From Anaerolineae bacterium (GTDB taxonomy: Bacteria > Chloroflexota > Anaerolineae > 4572-78 > J111): DNA of 45,677 nucleotides. The notes beneath the pieces were generated by a model. That model saw only the letters and a list, made by a program, of their open reading frames with translations. It did not search any database and had not been told where the DNA came from. Location of the stretch: contig JAGRBZ010000017.1 of NCBI GenBank assembly GCA_020433805.1, forward strand, positions 1 to 45,677. Direction: 5' to 3'. Positions 15,264-23,532 of this stretch are shown here, in pieces; positions within the stretch are counted from its first letter, which is position 1, and every line of letters starts with the position of its first letter. The position numbers and the translations under genes were made by a program.

Positions 15264-16010
15264 TTGTTTTTGAAACAATCTGGCCGAATTTGGCTGCTGG
15301 CCGGTGTAGGACTGCTGGTCTTTGGAATGGGCTGCTCACTGCTGTCGCGTTTGCCCGGAGACAGCGAAACCGCCATCGAACCAACTCGAACCCCCTTACC
15401 CACATTTACGCCCACAGCCGCAGCGCAATTGCCGGCTTCCGTACTGCCGACCCCCACCGCAATAGAGGTCGACACGCCAACCCCCGAACCGCCACCCACG
15501 GAACCACCGGCCCCCGAACCTACCGAGCCGCCTACGCCCGAACCTACGGAAACCCCAACCCCCGAACCGGAGCCTACGCAAGCGCCTGCACCCGCCGCTC
15601 CCCCTCCGGCCGCTCCCACCGAAGCGCCCCCGCCACCGGAACCGGCGGCTCCAGCCGAACCCGTCGCCGGTGCGAATGGCGTCATCGGCAAAATTGAATT
15701 TCGAGATGGGCGCGACACTTATAGCGTTGGTGAAAAAGTGTTTGTAAAAATTGAGGCCAAACTGCCTGGCGAGAAAGGTCAAATGCCCTTTGGTGTTTTA
15801 GGCTTAACCGCCAGCACCGGAGCCTTTCAAACCAGTTGGAGCAGCGGCACCATCGACGGCGTTTTTCGCCACGAAGATGGCATGGCTATTAATGCGCCCG
15901 GCACACATAAGCTTTGGCTGTCGATCTGCTTTTCATCGTTAAGCGAATGCCAGGGTGCCGACGGCAACTGGGAGCGGTTTGAACCTGGTTTGGATGTGGT
16001 TGTTCAGTAA
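15264..16010 (+). CDS. Thr/Pro-linker surface lipoprotein (family copy 4)
   Basis: I choose the TTG at 15264 because GGAGG at 15250-15254 lies nine bases before it and the longer frame from 15111 reads through a palindromic repeat. TTG at 15270 is also possible. The product (248 residues) has a signal sequence and lipobox FGMGC (Cys24), and a long linker of TPTP, EPTEPP and APAAPP repeats (about 45-150). A compact C-terminal domain (about 160-248) begins IGKIEFRDGRDTYSVGEKV and resembles an Ig-like strand arrangement. Architecture matches the three lipoproteins at 3.7-6.5 kb, though the last domain is diverged. Function is unknown. Confidence 0.8.
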   Translation: MFLKQSGRIWLLAGVGLLVFGMGCSLLSRLPGDSETAIEPTRTPLPTFTPTAAAQLPASVLPTPTAIEVDTPTPEPPPTEPPAPEPTEPPTPEPTETPTPEPEPTQAPAPAAPPPAAPTEAPPPPEPAAPAEPVAGANGVIGKIEFRDGRDTYSVGEKVFVKIEAKLPGEKGQMPFGVLGLTASTGAFQTSWSSGTIDGVFRHEDGMAINAPGTHKLWLSICFSSLSECQGADGNWERFEPGLDVVVQ

Positions 16011-16021
16011 GTAATACGCTC

Positions 16022-16116
16022 AGATTGGTCCAGTTTTATTATCGGTCGAGCCAGAAGCTCAAAAGGAAGACACTTTTGATCCTAAAACGACCTTGGTAAG
16101 GAAACTGGACCAATCT
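16022..16116. repeat. 95-bp palindromic element, AGATTGGTCCAGTTT ends
   Basis: A perfect 15-bp inverted repeat (16022-16036 and 16102-16116) encloses 65 bp with no ORF, just ahead of the ppk2 start. It might be a mobile palindrome, or fold in the 5' leader of the ppk2 transcript. Confidence 0.8.
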
Positions 16117-16136
16117 CTAAACGAAAGGATTGAAAC

Positions 16137-16937
16137 ATGCCGATATTTACCGTTAAACCTGGTCAAAAAGTAAAACTTCAAGAGATTGACCCCAACGATA
16201 CCGGCAAGATTAAAAACAAAAAAGAGGCCAAAGACCTACTGGCCGAAAAGATCGACCGTATGGCCGAGCTGCAAAACGTGTTGTACGCTCAGGATAAACA
16301 CGCCCTGCTTATCGTTCTCCAGGCCATCGACGCCGGGGGCAAAGACGGTACCATTCGCAGCATTATGAGCGGTGTCAACCCGCAGGGTGTCCATGTCACC
16401 AGCTTCAAAAAACCCACTGAAGAGGAACTGGCCCACGATTTTCTGTGGCGTATTCATCAAGAAGTTCCGGAGCGCGGCATGATCGGCATTTTTAACCGCT
16501 CGCACTACGAGGATGTCTTGGTTGTGCGCGTCCACAACATTGTGCCGCCTGGAGTTTGGAAGCAGCGCTACAAGCACATCAACAATTTTGAGCAGTTGTT
16601 GGCCGATAGCAACGTCACCCTCTTGAAATTTTATCTGCACATTTCAAAGGATGAGCAAAAGGAGCGTTTTCAAGCGCGACTGGATCAGCCCCATAAGCGC
16701 TGGAAGTTCAATCCCGGCGATTTGGCCGAACGCGCCTTATGGGATGACTATATGACCGCCTTTGAAGCCGCTTTCGAGAAGTGCAGCACCAAGGTTGCAC
16801 CGTGGCATATTGTCCCGGCCAATAAAAAATGGTATCGCAACTTGCTCATCGCCGAGAAAATCATCGAGACACTTGAAGGGCTAAAGCTAGAGTATCCGGC
16901 CCCCGCCGAAGGGTTAGATGACATCGTCATCGAATAA
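16137..16937 (+). CDS. ppk2: Polyphosphate kinase 2, class III-like
   Basis: This soluble enzyme transfers phosphate between polyphosphate and nucleotides. The 266-residue single-domain form shows the loop D65-A-G-G-K-D-G-T72 (Walker A), the lid-region RSIMSGVNPQGVHVTSFKKP, and IGIFNRSHYEDVLVVRVH (Walker B, about 115-133). The wording around these motifs matches class III PPK2 enzymes, which can phosphorylate AMP and ADP. The class is assigned from recalled family members rather than a search. AAAGGA precedes the ATG. It stands alone between a palindromic element and a CPCC gene. Confidence 0.93.
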   Translation: MPIFTVKPGQKVKLQEIDPNDTGKIKNKKEAKDLLAEKIDRMAELQNVLYAQDKHALLIVLQAIDAGGKDGTIRSIMSGVNPQGVHVTSFKKPTEEELAHDFLWRIHQEVPERGMIGIFNRSHYEDVLVVRVHNIVPPGVWKQRYKHINNFEQLLADSNVTLLKFYLHISKDEQKERFQARLDQPHKRWKFNPGDLAERALWDDYMTAFEAAFEKCSTKVAPWHIVPANKKWYRNLLIAEKIIETLEGLKLEYPAPAEGLDDIVIE

Positions 16938-16989
16938 GAGACTTTTATCACAACACTACCTTTTACAGCGAACTTCAGGCCGAGTCGAA

Positions 16990-17032
16990 TTGGTAAAACC
17001 CTGCAACTCTGCAACCTTGAAACCCTGAAATG
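16990..17032. repeat. Octamer simple repeat, ACCCTGCA type
   Basis: Four degenerate octamers, ACCCTGCA, ACTCTGCA, ACCTTGAA and ACCCTGAA, run in tandem between ppk2 and the CPCC gene. It belongs with the heptamer and octamer repeats elsewhere in the window. Confidence 0.55.
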
Positions 17033-17127
17033 CTTGTACGTTTTATGACATTGTCAATCGGCCCATTGCATGATACCATAAAACAAATCTTAAATTCTCA
17101 GCCTGTCACAAGACATTCGGAGGCAGC

Positions 17128-17694
17128 ATGCAGCGTGAAGAAGCTCTCGACAAAATAGCCTGGCATTACTTGAAAAAACTCAGTCGTGATGAAGCAACCG
17201 ACTTGGTTCTCGAATTTTTCAACGAACCCCTAAAACCCAGTTTACGCGAGAAACTGAACCTGACGGCGGTTTTACAATGGGAAACTCACCAGCCACCCGA
17301 AGATTTACAGCCGGGTAATCCTATTTATCGACCAATTTTGTTGGAGAAAATGAAAAATTCGTTTCGTGGGGCGACCAATGAATATTTGGCGCAACATCTA
17401 AGCGAGGAATTGGGAATTGCGGTTGATGGGGTAGAGGGCAACCTACCAACTTGGCTACCCTGCCCGGTGTGTGCTTACCGAACGTTTGCCGTTGTGGGCG
17501 ATTGGGACATTTGCCCCGTGTGTGGTTGGACAAGCGACCCGGTTCAAGAGGCCATGCCCGATGACCCAACCGGGGCCAATAGCATCAGCTTGCATCAAGC
17601 CCGCCAAAATTATCAAGAGTTTGGTGCTATTTCACCAGAGAAGTTAGAAGAACTTGATCCGCAAAGCAAAGCAAAATATCCTAAGGCATCGTAA
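17128..17694 (+). CDS. CPCC-type cysteine-rich zinc protein
   Basis: The first about 105 residues are soluble, partly helical and not recognised. The C-terminal part is a CPCC-family zinc ribbon: C112-P-V-C115, then C129-P-V-C132, followed by the family's GWTSDPVQ and NSISLHQARQNYQEFGA. Four cysteines suit one zinc ion. CGGAGG supports the start. The CPCC domain occurs as short stand-alone proteins in many bacteria and its role is unknown; the extra N-terminal half here makes this version longer (188 residues). Confidence 0.85.
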   Translation: MQREEALDKIAWHYLKKLSRDEATDLVLEFFNEPLKPSLREKLNLTAVLQWETHQPPEDLQPGNPIYRPILLEKMKNSFRGATNEYLAQHLSEELGIAVDGVEGNLPTWLPCPVCAYRTFAVVGDWDICPVCGWTSDPVQEAMPDDPTGANSISLHQARQNYQEFGAISPEKLEELDPQSKAKYPKAS

Positions 17695-17769
17695 AAACGA
17701 GGGGCAATTAGGCTTCTCCGGCGAAGTATTCGATTTACGCACTCTACCCACAAACGTTGGTTTGCTGAT

Positions 17770-17952
17770 TTAATTTCCGGCGCGTTCGGCCAAAATGGCG
17801 AGGAAGGCAATAATGCCCCCGCCTAAAAGCATATAAGCACCAATTACAATCAGCACAGCAAACGTCAACAACGTTTTCTTAAGAGATCGAGGCCATGTGT
17901 AGAGTGGCGGTAAAGAGGACGACGAAGGTCGAAAGATTGCTGGTATTTGCAT
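17770..17952 (-). CDS. Small single-span membrane protein
   Basis: This 60-residue protein has a Ser/Pro-rich N-terminus, a basic patch RSLKK and one long hydrophobic stretch (about 26-55). GAGAGGAT lies ten bases upstream of the ATG. It is isolated, with a convergent CPCC gene downstream and an AT-rich spacer upstream. Codons and composition look native, but with only 60 residues the call remains tentative. Confidence 0.5.
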   Translation of the reverse strand: MQIPAIFRPSSSSLPPLYTWPRSLKKTLLTFAVLIVIGAYMLLGGGIIAFLAILAERAGN

Positions 17953-18397
17953 CAGACTGATCCTCTCTGCATTGAGCTTTGGTTTTTTTTAGCGATAAGC
18001 TGCGTATGAGGCTAATAAATTAGCCGAGAAAACTATGGCAGTTGGAGGTAAATACAGGATTAATTATAGCATGAAAAATTCGGCTTGTGAAGAAGGAATT
18101 TGACAAAAATCGACTTTTCTATCTCGGTCAAACCTTAAAAATTATGAGCCTCTTTATACCCCGTTTTATCCTTATATTTATAAACCCCGATCGGGCCAAT
18201 TCGATACGCTGATTTGTTAATTTTTGCCAAAAAACACCTATTTAAGATGCATCTAAAATCGCGTGAAACGGGCATAAAGCAGGTAATGTAATAGACCCGT
18301 TTCAAAAATTCCCAAAAAAGCAAAAATCTGCTATTTTTCCCTGCATCTGCCGATATCGGCAGCCTGATCCAAAGACGTCCCAAGTTCGGAGCAACGG
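17953..18397. other. AT-rich intergenic region upstream of hypF
   Basis: I see no gene here. The frame at 18135-18383 on the minus strand has no ribosome site and no recognisable features. A perfect palindrome sits at 18347-18362. Confidence 0.55.
18347..18362. promoter_or_regulatory. Perfect 16-bp palindrome CTGCCGATATCGGCAG
   Basis: The dyad lies 35 bases upstream of the hypF start codon, a position suited to an operator. It is not followed by a T run, so it is not a terminator. Confidence 0.45.
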
Positions 18398-20887
18398 ATG
18401 AGCACCCCGCCTAGCAATTCGACTATAGATAAGATGGCCCGCCACCAGATTACGGTAAAAGGCGTCGTTCAAGGCGTTGGCTTTCGACCATTTGTCTATG
18501 GGCTGGCTCTACAGTTGGGGCTGGTCGGCTTTGTTGGTAATGACAGTTCCGGCGTCTTTATTGAAGTTGAAGGCAAACCCGACACGCTGGATTGGTTCCG
18601 CGACAAGCTGGTGGCCGATAGTCCGCCCCTGGCCCATATCGACTCGGTCACAACCCAGATTATTCCCGTGCGTGGCGACACCCAATTTGTCATCGTTCAC
18701 AGCCAGGCCCAACCCGGCCAAAACACGCTCATCTCCCCCGACCGCGTCACCTGCGACGATTGCCTGCACGAGCTGTTCGACCCCCAAGACCGGCGTTACG
18801 GTTACCCGTTTATCAACTGCACCAACTGCGGCCCGCGCTTCACCATCATCAAAGATATTCCCTATGATCGACCCTTAACCACAATGGCACCTTTCCCGAT
18901 GTGCCCCGCCTGTCAGGCCGAGTATGACGATCCGCTCAACCGCCGCTTTCACGCCCAACCCAACGCCTGCCCCGTCTGCGGCCCTCACGTTGCCTTTCAA
19001 TGGTCGAGCCAAAACGATACCCTTCAAGCTTTGGTCGATAAAGAGACTTCCTCCCATGGCGATGCCATCCAAACGGCGCAGTCGGTATTAACGCACGGCG
19101 GTATTGTCGCCGTCAAGGGATTAGGGGGGTTTCACCTGGCATGCGACGCCACCAACGACTCCGCGCTTGAAACCCTGCGCCACCGCAAAGGCCGCATCGA
19201 CAAACCCTTCGCCGTCATGGCCCTCGACATCGCCACCGTTTCCCAATTCGCTTACGTCACTCCCCCCGAAGAAGCCCTCCTCACCAACTTCCAACGCCCC
19301 ATCGTCCTCCTCAAAAAACGGGATGACTTCTTCTTATCCAATCTTGTCGCTCCCGGCAACGACTATATTGGCGTTATGCTGCCTTACACTCCACTACATT
19401 ATCTATTATTAAGCAATTTAGAGGCTAAGGCTGAGGCGAAGGCTAAGCAAGATAGAGATACTTTCAATCAATCTCCAATCTCTAATCTCCAGTCTCCAAT
19501 CTCTAATTACCAATTACCAATTACTAATCTCCGATCCCCATTCTCCATTCTCGTCATGACATCCGGCAACTACTCCAGCGAACCCATCGTCAAAGACAAC
19601 GCCGAAGCCCTCGAGCGTCTGGCTCCGCTGGTCGATGCCTATTTACTGCACAACCGCGATATTTACGCCCATTGCGATGACTCCGTCATCCGCGTCTTTG
19701 AGGAGCGCGAACTGCCGGTGCGCCGATCGCGGGGTTATGCACCCTTTCCGGTTAAGCTGCCCGTCGCAGTTCCGCCTATTCTGGCCGTAGGCGGCGAGCT
19801 AAAAAGCACCTTTTGCCTCACCAAAGACAATTACGCCTTTATGAGCCAGCACATTGGCGACATGGAAAACCTGGAAACGTGGCGGGCCTTCGAGCATGCG
19901 GTTGAGCATTTCAAAGCCTTATTCCGCGTTGAACCGGAGATCATTGCCTACGATATGCACCCCGGCTACCTATCGACCAAATGGGCCAAAGAACAAGCCG
20001 ATCACACCCAACTGGTGCCGGTTCAGCACCACCACGCCCACATCGCCGCCATCATGGCCGAGCACGGTCTCGATGGTCAAGAGCCGGTCATCGGCTTTAG
20101 TTTCGATGGCACCGGCTATGGTCTCGATCAGGCCATCTGGGGTGGCGAGGTGTTGGTCGCTGATTACAAAACCTTCCGCCGCGCTGCCCATCTCAAAACC
20201 ATCCCCCTCCCCGGCGGCGACGCCTCGATCAAGCGCCCCTACCGGCTGGCGCTGGCCCATCTCTGGGCTGCGGGCATCGCCTGGGATGATGATTTACCGC
20301 CGGTCGCCGCCTGCCCCGACGTCGAGCGCCGGATTGTGCGGCAGCAGCTTGAAAAACAGTTCAACACCGTATTGACCAGCAGCATGGGCCGCCTTTTCGA
20401 TGCCGTTGCCGCCCTGGCCGGTGGTCGTCAGGTGGTCACCTACGAAGCCCAGGCCGCTATCGAGTTTGAGACCATCGCTGCTTCCGGTGTCGATGACGTA
20501 TACCCCTTCACCCTGGTGGAAAGCAGCGACTCACCCCTCGTCATCGACCCTGCCCCCCTCCTTCAAGCCATCGTCGCCGATGTTCAGGCCGATACGCCTC
20601 CCGCTGTAATTTCGGCTCGCTTCCATAATAGTGTGGCCGAGCTAGTCCTTCAGCTTAGCTGCCGCCTGCGAGATGACACCAGTTTCGATCAAGTCGCCTT
20701 AAGCGGCGGCGTCTTTCAAAATGTGCTGCTGCTGGAGCTAACCGTCACCCGACTTCGCGCCGCCGGCTTCACCGTGCTCACCCATCAGCAGGTTCCGCCC
20801 AACGACGGCGGCCTCGCCTTGGGTCAGGCGATGATTGCCGCTGCCACACTTCGAGAAACGCACGTGGAGCGTCAAAGTTTACTTTGA
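18398..20887 (+). CDS. hypF: HypF carbamoyltransferase with an extra insertion
   Basis: HypF makes the CN ligands of [NiFe]-hydrogenase by activating carbamoyl phosphate and passing it to HypE. The 829 residues show the acylphosphatase domain (VVQGVGFRPFVYG, about 20-105), four CxxC pairs (CDDC, CTNC, CPAC, CPVC; about 120-200), a YrdC-like domain, and a Kae1-like domain with QHHHAHIAAIMAEHG and SGGVFQN. CGGAG precedes the ATG. Residues about 340-385 interrupt the YrdC-like domain just before VMTSGN with EAKAEAKAK and ISNLQSPISNYQLPIT, encoded by hexamer and heptamer repeats (19423-19552). No other hyp or hydrogenase genes are in the window. Confidence 0.93.
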   Translation: MSTPPSNSTIDKMARHQITVKGVVQGVGFRPFVYGLALQLGLVGFVGNDSSGVFIEVEGKPDTLDWFRDKLVADSPPLAHIDSVTTQIIPVRGDTQFVIVHSQAQPGQNTLISPDRVTCDDCLHELFDPQDRRYGYPFINCTNCGPRFTIIKDIPYDRPLTTMAPFPMCPACQAEYDDPLNRRFHAQPNACPVCGPHVAFQWSSQNDTLQALVDKETSSHGDAIQTAQSVLTHGGIVAVKGLGGFHLACDATNDSALETLRHRKGRIDKPFAVMALDIATVSQFAYVTPPEEALLTNFQRPIVLLKKRDDFFLSNLVAPGNDYIGVMLPYTPLHYLLLSNLEAKAEAKAKQDRDTFNQSPISNLQSPISNYQLPITNLRSPFSILVMTSGNYSSEPIVKDNAEALERLAPLVDAYLLHNRDIYAHCDDSVIRVFEERELPVRRSRGYAPFPVKLPVAVPPILAVGGELKSTFCLTKDNYAFMSQHIGDMENLETWRAFEHAVEHFKALFRVEPEIIAYDMHPGYLSTKWAKEQADHTQLVPVQHHHAHIAAIMAEHGLDGQEPVIGFSFDGTGYGLDQAIWGGEVLVADYKTFRRAAHLKTIPLPGGDASIKRPYRLALAHLWAAGIAWDDDLPPVAACPDVERRIVRQQLEKQFNTVLTSSMGRLFDAVAALAGGRQVVTYEAQAAIEFETIAASGVDDVYPFTLVESSDSPLVIDPAPLLQAIVADVQADTPPAVISARFHNSVAELVLQLSCRLRDDTSFDQVALSGGVFQNVLLLELTVTRLRAAGFTVLTHQQVPPNDGGLALGQAMIAAATLRETHVERQSLL
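19423..19552. repeat. Hexamer plus heptamer repeat inside hypF
   Basis: GGCTAA-type hexamers (19423-19447) are followed about 20 bases later by TCTCCAA/TCTCTAA/TTACCAA heptamers (19468-19552). The same order and the same reading frame recur within the TPR gene at about 30055-30130. Confidence 0.85.
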
Positions 20888-20936
20888 CCACTTTAGATGA
20901 CAAAGCAAGCTTTGGTGCTCCAAAAATCTTTTTTTA
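20866..20936 (+). terminator. hypF terminator
   Basis: GGAGCGTCAAAG (20866-20877) pairs with CTTTGGTGCTCC (20910-20921), with two G-T wobbles. Nested hairpins GTCAAAG-TTTA-CTTTGAC and CAAAG-CAAG-CTTTG lie inside, and TTTTTTT follows at 20930-20936. The hypF stop codon lies in the left arm. Confidence 0.7.
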
Positions 20937-20950
20937 AAAGTGATCGAATC

Positions 20951-20978
20951 CACTCCTGACATAAGGGTGTCAGGAGTG
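20951..20978. promoter_or_regulatory. Perfect 11-bp stem ahead of the VOC gene
   Basis: CACTCCTGACA-TAAGGG-TGTCAGGAGTG forms a perfect hairpin about 60 bases upstream of the next start. No T run follows, so an operator or leader structure is more likely than a terminator. Confidence 0.45.
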
Positions 20979-21040
20979 CTATGATATGCTAAGGGTGTCT
21001 AACAAATAATCACACTTTTAACTTTTGGAGGTTTGACACC

Positions 21041-21400
21041 ATGCATAATGTAATCAATTGGTTTGAAATTCCCGTCGCAGACATCGACCGGGCCACAGCA
21101 TTCTACAGCACCATCTTCGATACCGAGCTGAACAAACTCGACACCGATGAAATCATGTCCGTCTTTCCCTATCAAGATGGCGTTGGTGGAGCGTTGGTCA
21201 AAAGCGCAACGCACGTCCCGACTACGGAAGGCGCGGTTTTGTACCTTAATGGTGGGGATGACTTAAGCAACGTGCTTAACCGGGTCGACTCCGCCGGGGG
21301 GCAGGTCGCCATGCCCAAAACCAGCATCGGTGAAATCGGTTTTATCGCCTTCTTTGTGGATACCGAAGGCAACAAAGTCGGTCTACACTCGATGAATTGA
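21041..21400 (+). CDS. VOC (glyoxalase-fold) family protein
   Basis: This 119-residue single-domain protein has the VOC pattern: NWFEIPVADIDRATAFYSTIF at the start and GFIAFFVDTEGNKVGLHSMN at the end, giving two beta-alpha-beta-beta-beta modules. The usual metal ligands are only partly recognisable (Glu in FEIPV; His at the end), so the reaction cannot be assigned; relatives include antibiotic-resistance and lyase proteins. GGAGG supports the start. It is a stand-alone gene with a hairpin in its leader. Confidence 0.88.
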   Translation: MHNVINWFEIPVADIDRATAFYSTIFDTELNKLDTDEIMSVFPYQDGVGGALVKSATHVPTTEGAVLYLNGGDDLSNVLNRVDSAGGQVAMPKTSIGEIGFIAFFVDTEGNKVGLHSMN

Positions 21401-21435
21401 GGAATGAAAATAAAATAACTTCCGCATTTTAAGCC

Positions 21436-21530
21436 ATGTCATTTCGAGGCCGAAGGCGGAGAAATCCCCTACAACGTTCAATAGCAAACAACGTGCCAAG
21501 GGATTTCTCGCTAGTCGCTCGAAATGACAT
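21436..21530. repeat. Palindromic element, ATGTCATTTCGA family, copy 2
   Basis: Outer arms ATGTCATTTCGAG and CTCGAAATGACAT and inner arms GAGAAATCCC and GGGATTTCTC match the element at 1252-1347, while the middle differs. The long frame that begins inside this element is not the true gene start. Confidence 0.85.
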
Positions 21531-21552
21531 GGTAACCTTATTTGGAGCCTCT

Positions 21553-21906
21553 ATGAAACTCGATACCCTGCGCCATTATATGCTGCAGAAAAACGGCACC
21601 ACCGAAGAACAACCCTTTGGACCGGAGGCCCTCGTCTTCAAAGTTGTCGGCAAAATGTACGCCCTCATCGCCTGGCAGGCCACGCCGCTGCGCATCACGC
21701 TCAAATGCGATCCCGACCTGGCCCTCTCGCTGCGTAACCAATACACTGCCGTCCAACCCGGCTACCACATGAACAAAAAACATTGGAACACCATCACCCT
21801 CGACGGCACCATTTCGAACGACGAAATCCCAAACCTCATCGATCATTCCTATACCCTTGTCGTCAAATCATTGAAGAAACGTGAGCGCGAGGCATTGGGA
21901 CTTTAG
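21553..21906 (+). CDS. MmcQ/YjbR-family protein
   Basis: The frame opens at 21436 inside a palindromic repeat, but the ATG at 21553 has GGAG just upstream and matches the family N-terminus (MKLDTLRHYMLQK), giving 117 residues. The protein shows the MmcQ/YjbR pattern: a helix, then PFGPEALVFKVVGKMYALIAW, then RITLKCDPDLALSLRNQY and a tail KHWNTITLDG. Proteins of this CyaY-like fold are thought to bind DNA, but the biochemical role is not established. Confidence 0.88.
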   Translation: MKLDTLRHYMLQKNGTTEEQPFGPEALVFKVVGKMYALIAWQATPLRITLKCDPDLALSLRNQYTAVQPGYHMNKKHWNTITLDGTISNDEIPNLIDHSYTLVVKSLKKREREALGL

Positions 21907-21920
21907 GAGACGTTTAAAAT

Positions 21921-21962
21921 TAATCTCCCAATCTCTAATCTCCAGTCTCCAGTCTCCAATAC
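21921..21962. repeat. Intergenic heptamer repeat, TCTCCAA type
   Basis: About six degenerate heptamers (TCTCCCA, ATCTCTA, ATCTCCAG, TCTCCAG and TCTCCAA) lie between two convergent stop codons. The wording matches the repeats inside hypF and the TPR gene. Confidence 0.75.
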
Positions 21963-21965
21963 CCC

Positions 21966-22304
21966 TCACTGCCGCCAAATCGTCATCAACAGGCGATTGA
22001 TACCATAGAACACCCCAAACAGCACACCCAAGCCCCTATGCCCCGTACTATACAAAGCCCCCACAGCCGGTGCAAAGAGCGCCACCTCCGCGATCAACAA
22101 CCCCGGTTCTCGTAAGCGTCTGGGCGAAGCCGGAGCCAAGAATATCGCCCACACCACCATCACCACCAGCGGCAAACCAAAACCCAACCCAATCCGCACA
22201 ATCAGCGGCGTCCTCGTCTGAAATCCCCAAAATCCTACGGCTCCCAGGAGACACAATTCCAAAAGAAACCGTAACAACAAGTTGACTAATTTTATGATTT
22301 GCAT
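21966..22304 (-). CDS. yrdB: YrdB-family membrane protein (DUF2568)
   Basis: The frame extends to 22427, but the ATG at 22304 begins the family pattern MQIIKLVNLLLRFLLELCLLGAVGFWGF, so I use it (112 residues). There are three to four hydrophobic spans and the internal motif VVWAIFLAPASPRRL seen in YrdB proteins. The ribosome site is weak. This family has no known activity. The stop abuts the heptamer repeat shared with other loci. Confidence 0.8.
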   Translation of the reverse strand: MQIIKLVNLLLRFLLELCLLGAVGFWGFQTRTPLIVRIGLGFGLPLVVMVVWAIFLAPASPRRLREPGLLIAEVALFAPAVGALYSTGHRGLGVLFGVFYGINRLLMTIWRQ

Positions 22305-22478
22305 TGGTAGTTTACTTCTCTCCGAGTTTTTCCGGCCTATCGGGCAGCTCAGATGCGTGCCCGCGAGAGCCAGGCCTATCAATAATTGCTCATAACTTGC
22401 GCTACCTCTGCGTTTATCTGTGGACAATTTTGTGAATCACTACTTCTGGGCTTCTTCGGCTTGGTCAAACGGACGTGG

Positions 22479-22901
22479 TTATTCGCCCTGAATAGTGACC
22501 GTAATTCGCCGACCCGAGGCGTGGTTGCGATGTTCGCATAAGTAGATGCCTTGCCACGTTCCCAAATTCAAGCGTCCATTGGTAATCGGAATAGTCAGGG
22601 CGTTGCCCAACAGCGAAGCTTTAATGTGGGCCGGCATATCGTCGGAGCCTTCGTAGGTGTGTTTGTAGTAGGGGGCGTTTTCGGGCACCATTTTGTTGAA
22701 ATGGCTCTCGAAATCGACGCGCACGGTGGGGTCGGCGTTTTCGTTGAGCGTTAACCCGGCTGAGGTGTGGTGAATGAAAACGTGCGCCAGGCCGATATTA
22801 ACCTGACCAATTTCCGGTACGTTCGACACAACCTGATCGGTAACCAGATGAAAGCCGCGTCGAAAGGACGGTAATCGAAAGGTGCGTTGGTACCAAGCCA
22901 T
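22479..22901 (-). CDS. yjbQ: YjbQ/UPF0047 family protein
   Basis: This 140-residue soluble protein has the full YjbQ signature: HVFIHHTSAGLTLNENADP in the middle, YYKHTYEGSDDMPAHIKASL, and GTWQGIYLCEHRNHASGRR near the end. The conserved histidines would form the metal/phosphate site. Relatives have weak thiamine-phosphate synthase activity, but the true role is unsettled. AAGGAGG lies upstream of the ATG. Confidence 0.93.
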   Translation of the reverse strand: MAWYQRTFRLPSFRRGFHLVTDQVVSNVPEIGQVNIGLAHVFIHHTSAGLTLNENADPTVRVDFESHFNKMVPENAPYYKHTYEGSDDMPAHIKASLLGNALTIPITNGRLNLGTWQGIYLCEHRNHASGRRITVTIQGE

Positions 22902-23133
22902 AAATGTGTATCCTCCTTGCAGGGCTATGCCGCTGCGCAGTACGAGATTGTCTGCTGAAAGATACCATAAATGTCGGCTATCGTTAAATTGTGCGCAAAT
23001 CTACAGCAAGGTAGACATCCGAGATGGGTGGGTTAAGGGGATAGGGGGAGAGAGCACCACATTGTGGTCTGTGGAATAGTTGCGTTTTGTGTCTCAAACG
23101 TGAGACGCAAAAAGATGGAGCTTTGCCGAGGCG

Positions 23134-23478
23134 TCAGTGCGGGCGGAGTCCGAAGTCGCCCATATCGACATCTTTAAGCAGCTCTTCTATCTGCTGCCGC
23201 ATTTGTGGTGTGTCCCGTACATCATCATCGTTCTCGATATGATTCTCGATAACGCGCGGCTGCGACTTGACTGAAGTTGATCGGCTGCAGTTGCTGGTAT
23301 GACGAGCTTTGGGATTACCAGGGCTGATAACTTTAAGGTAGGGTGGACTGTCGCCATTAGGTACAAAATAACGCGCTCTGTAGCCACAGGTCGGACAAAC
23401 AAATTCCCATGCATCCTGCTCGCTATCATGAAGCCGCGTGGTGATGGTGTGGTGGAGCGGGGGAAGTTGGGTTGACAT
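23134..23478 (-). CDS. Small zinc-ribbon-like protein, paralogue of 927-1229
   Basis: I use the ATG at 23478 (114 residues); the frame extends to an ATG at 23496, and neither has a clear ribosome site. The protein has W-E-F-V-C28-P-T-C31-G, then PPYLKVISPGNPKARH with a third Cys64, and the C-terminal helix QQIEELLKDVDMGDFG. The same three elements in the same order occur in the protein at 927-1229. A double hairpin at 23533-23612 lies in its presumed leader. Function is unknown. Confidence 0.75.
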   Translation of the reverse strand: MSTQLPPLHHTITTRLHDSEQDAWEFVCPTCGYRARYFVPNGDSPPYLKVISPGNPKARHTSNCSRSTSVKSQPRVIENHIENDDDVRDTPQMRQQIEELLKDVDMGDFGLRPH

Positions 23479-23532
23479 AGCAATACTCGCTTTCATAAAT
23501 TAAAGAACGATAATAAAATTGGTAGAAATAAA

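Noticed and set aside
18135..18383. 82-residue ORF upstream of hypF
   Set aside because: No ribosome site, no recognisable motif, and AT-rich intergenic composition.
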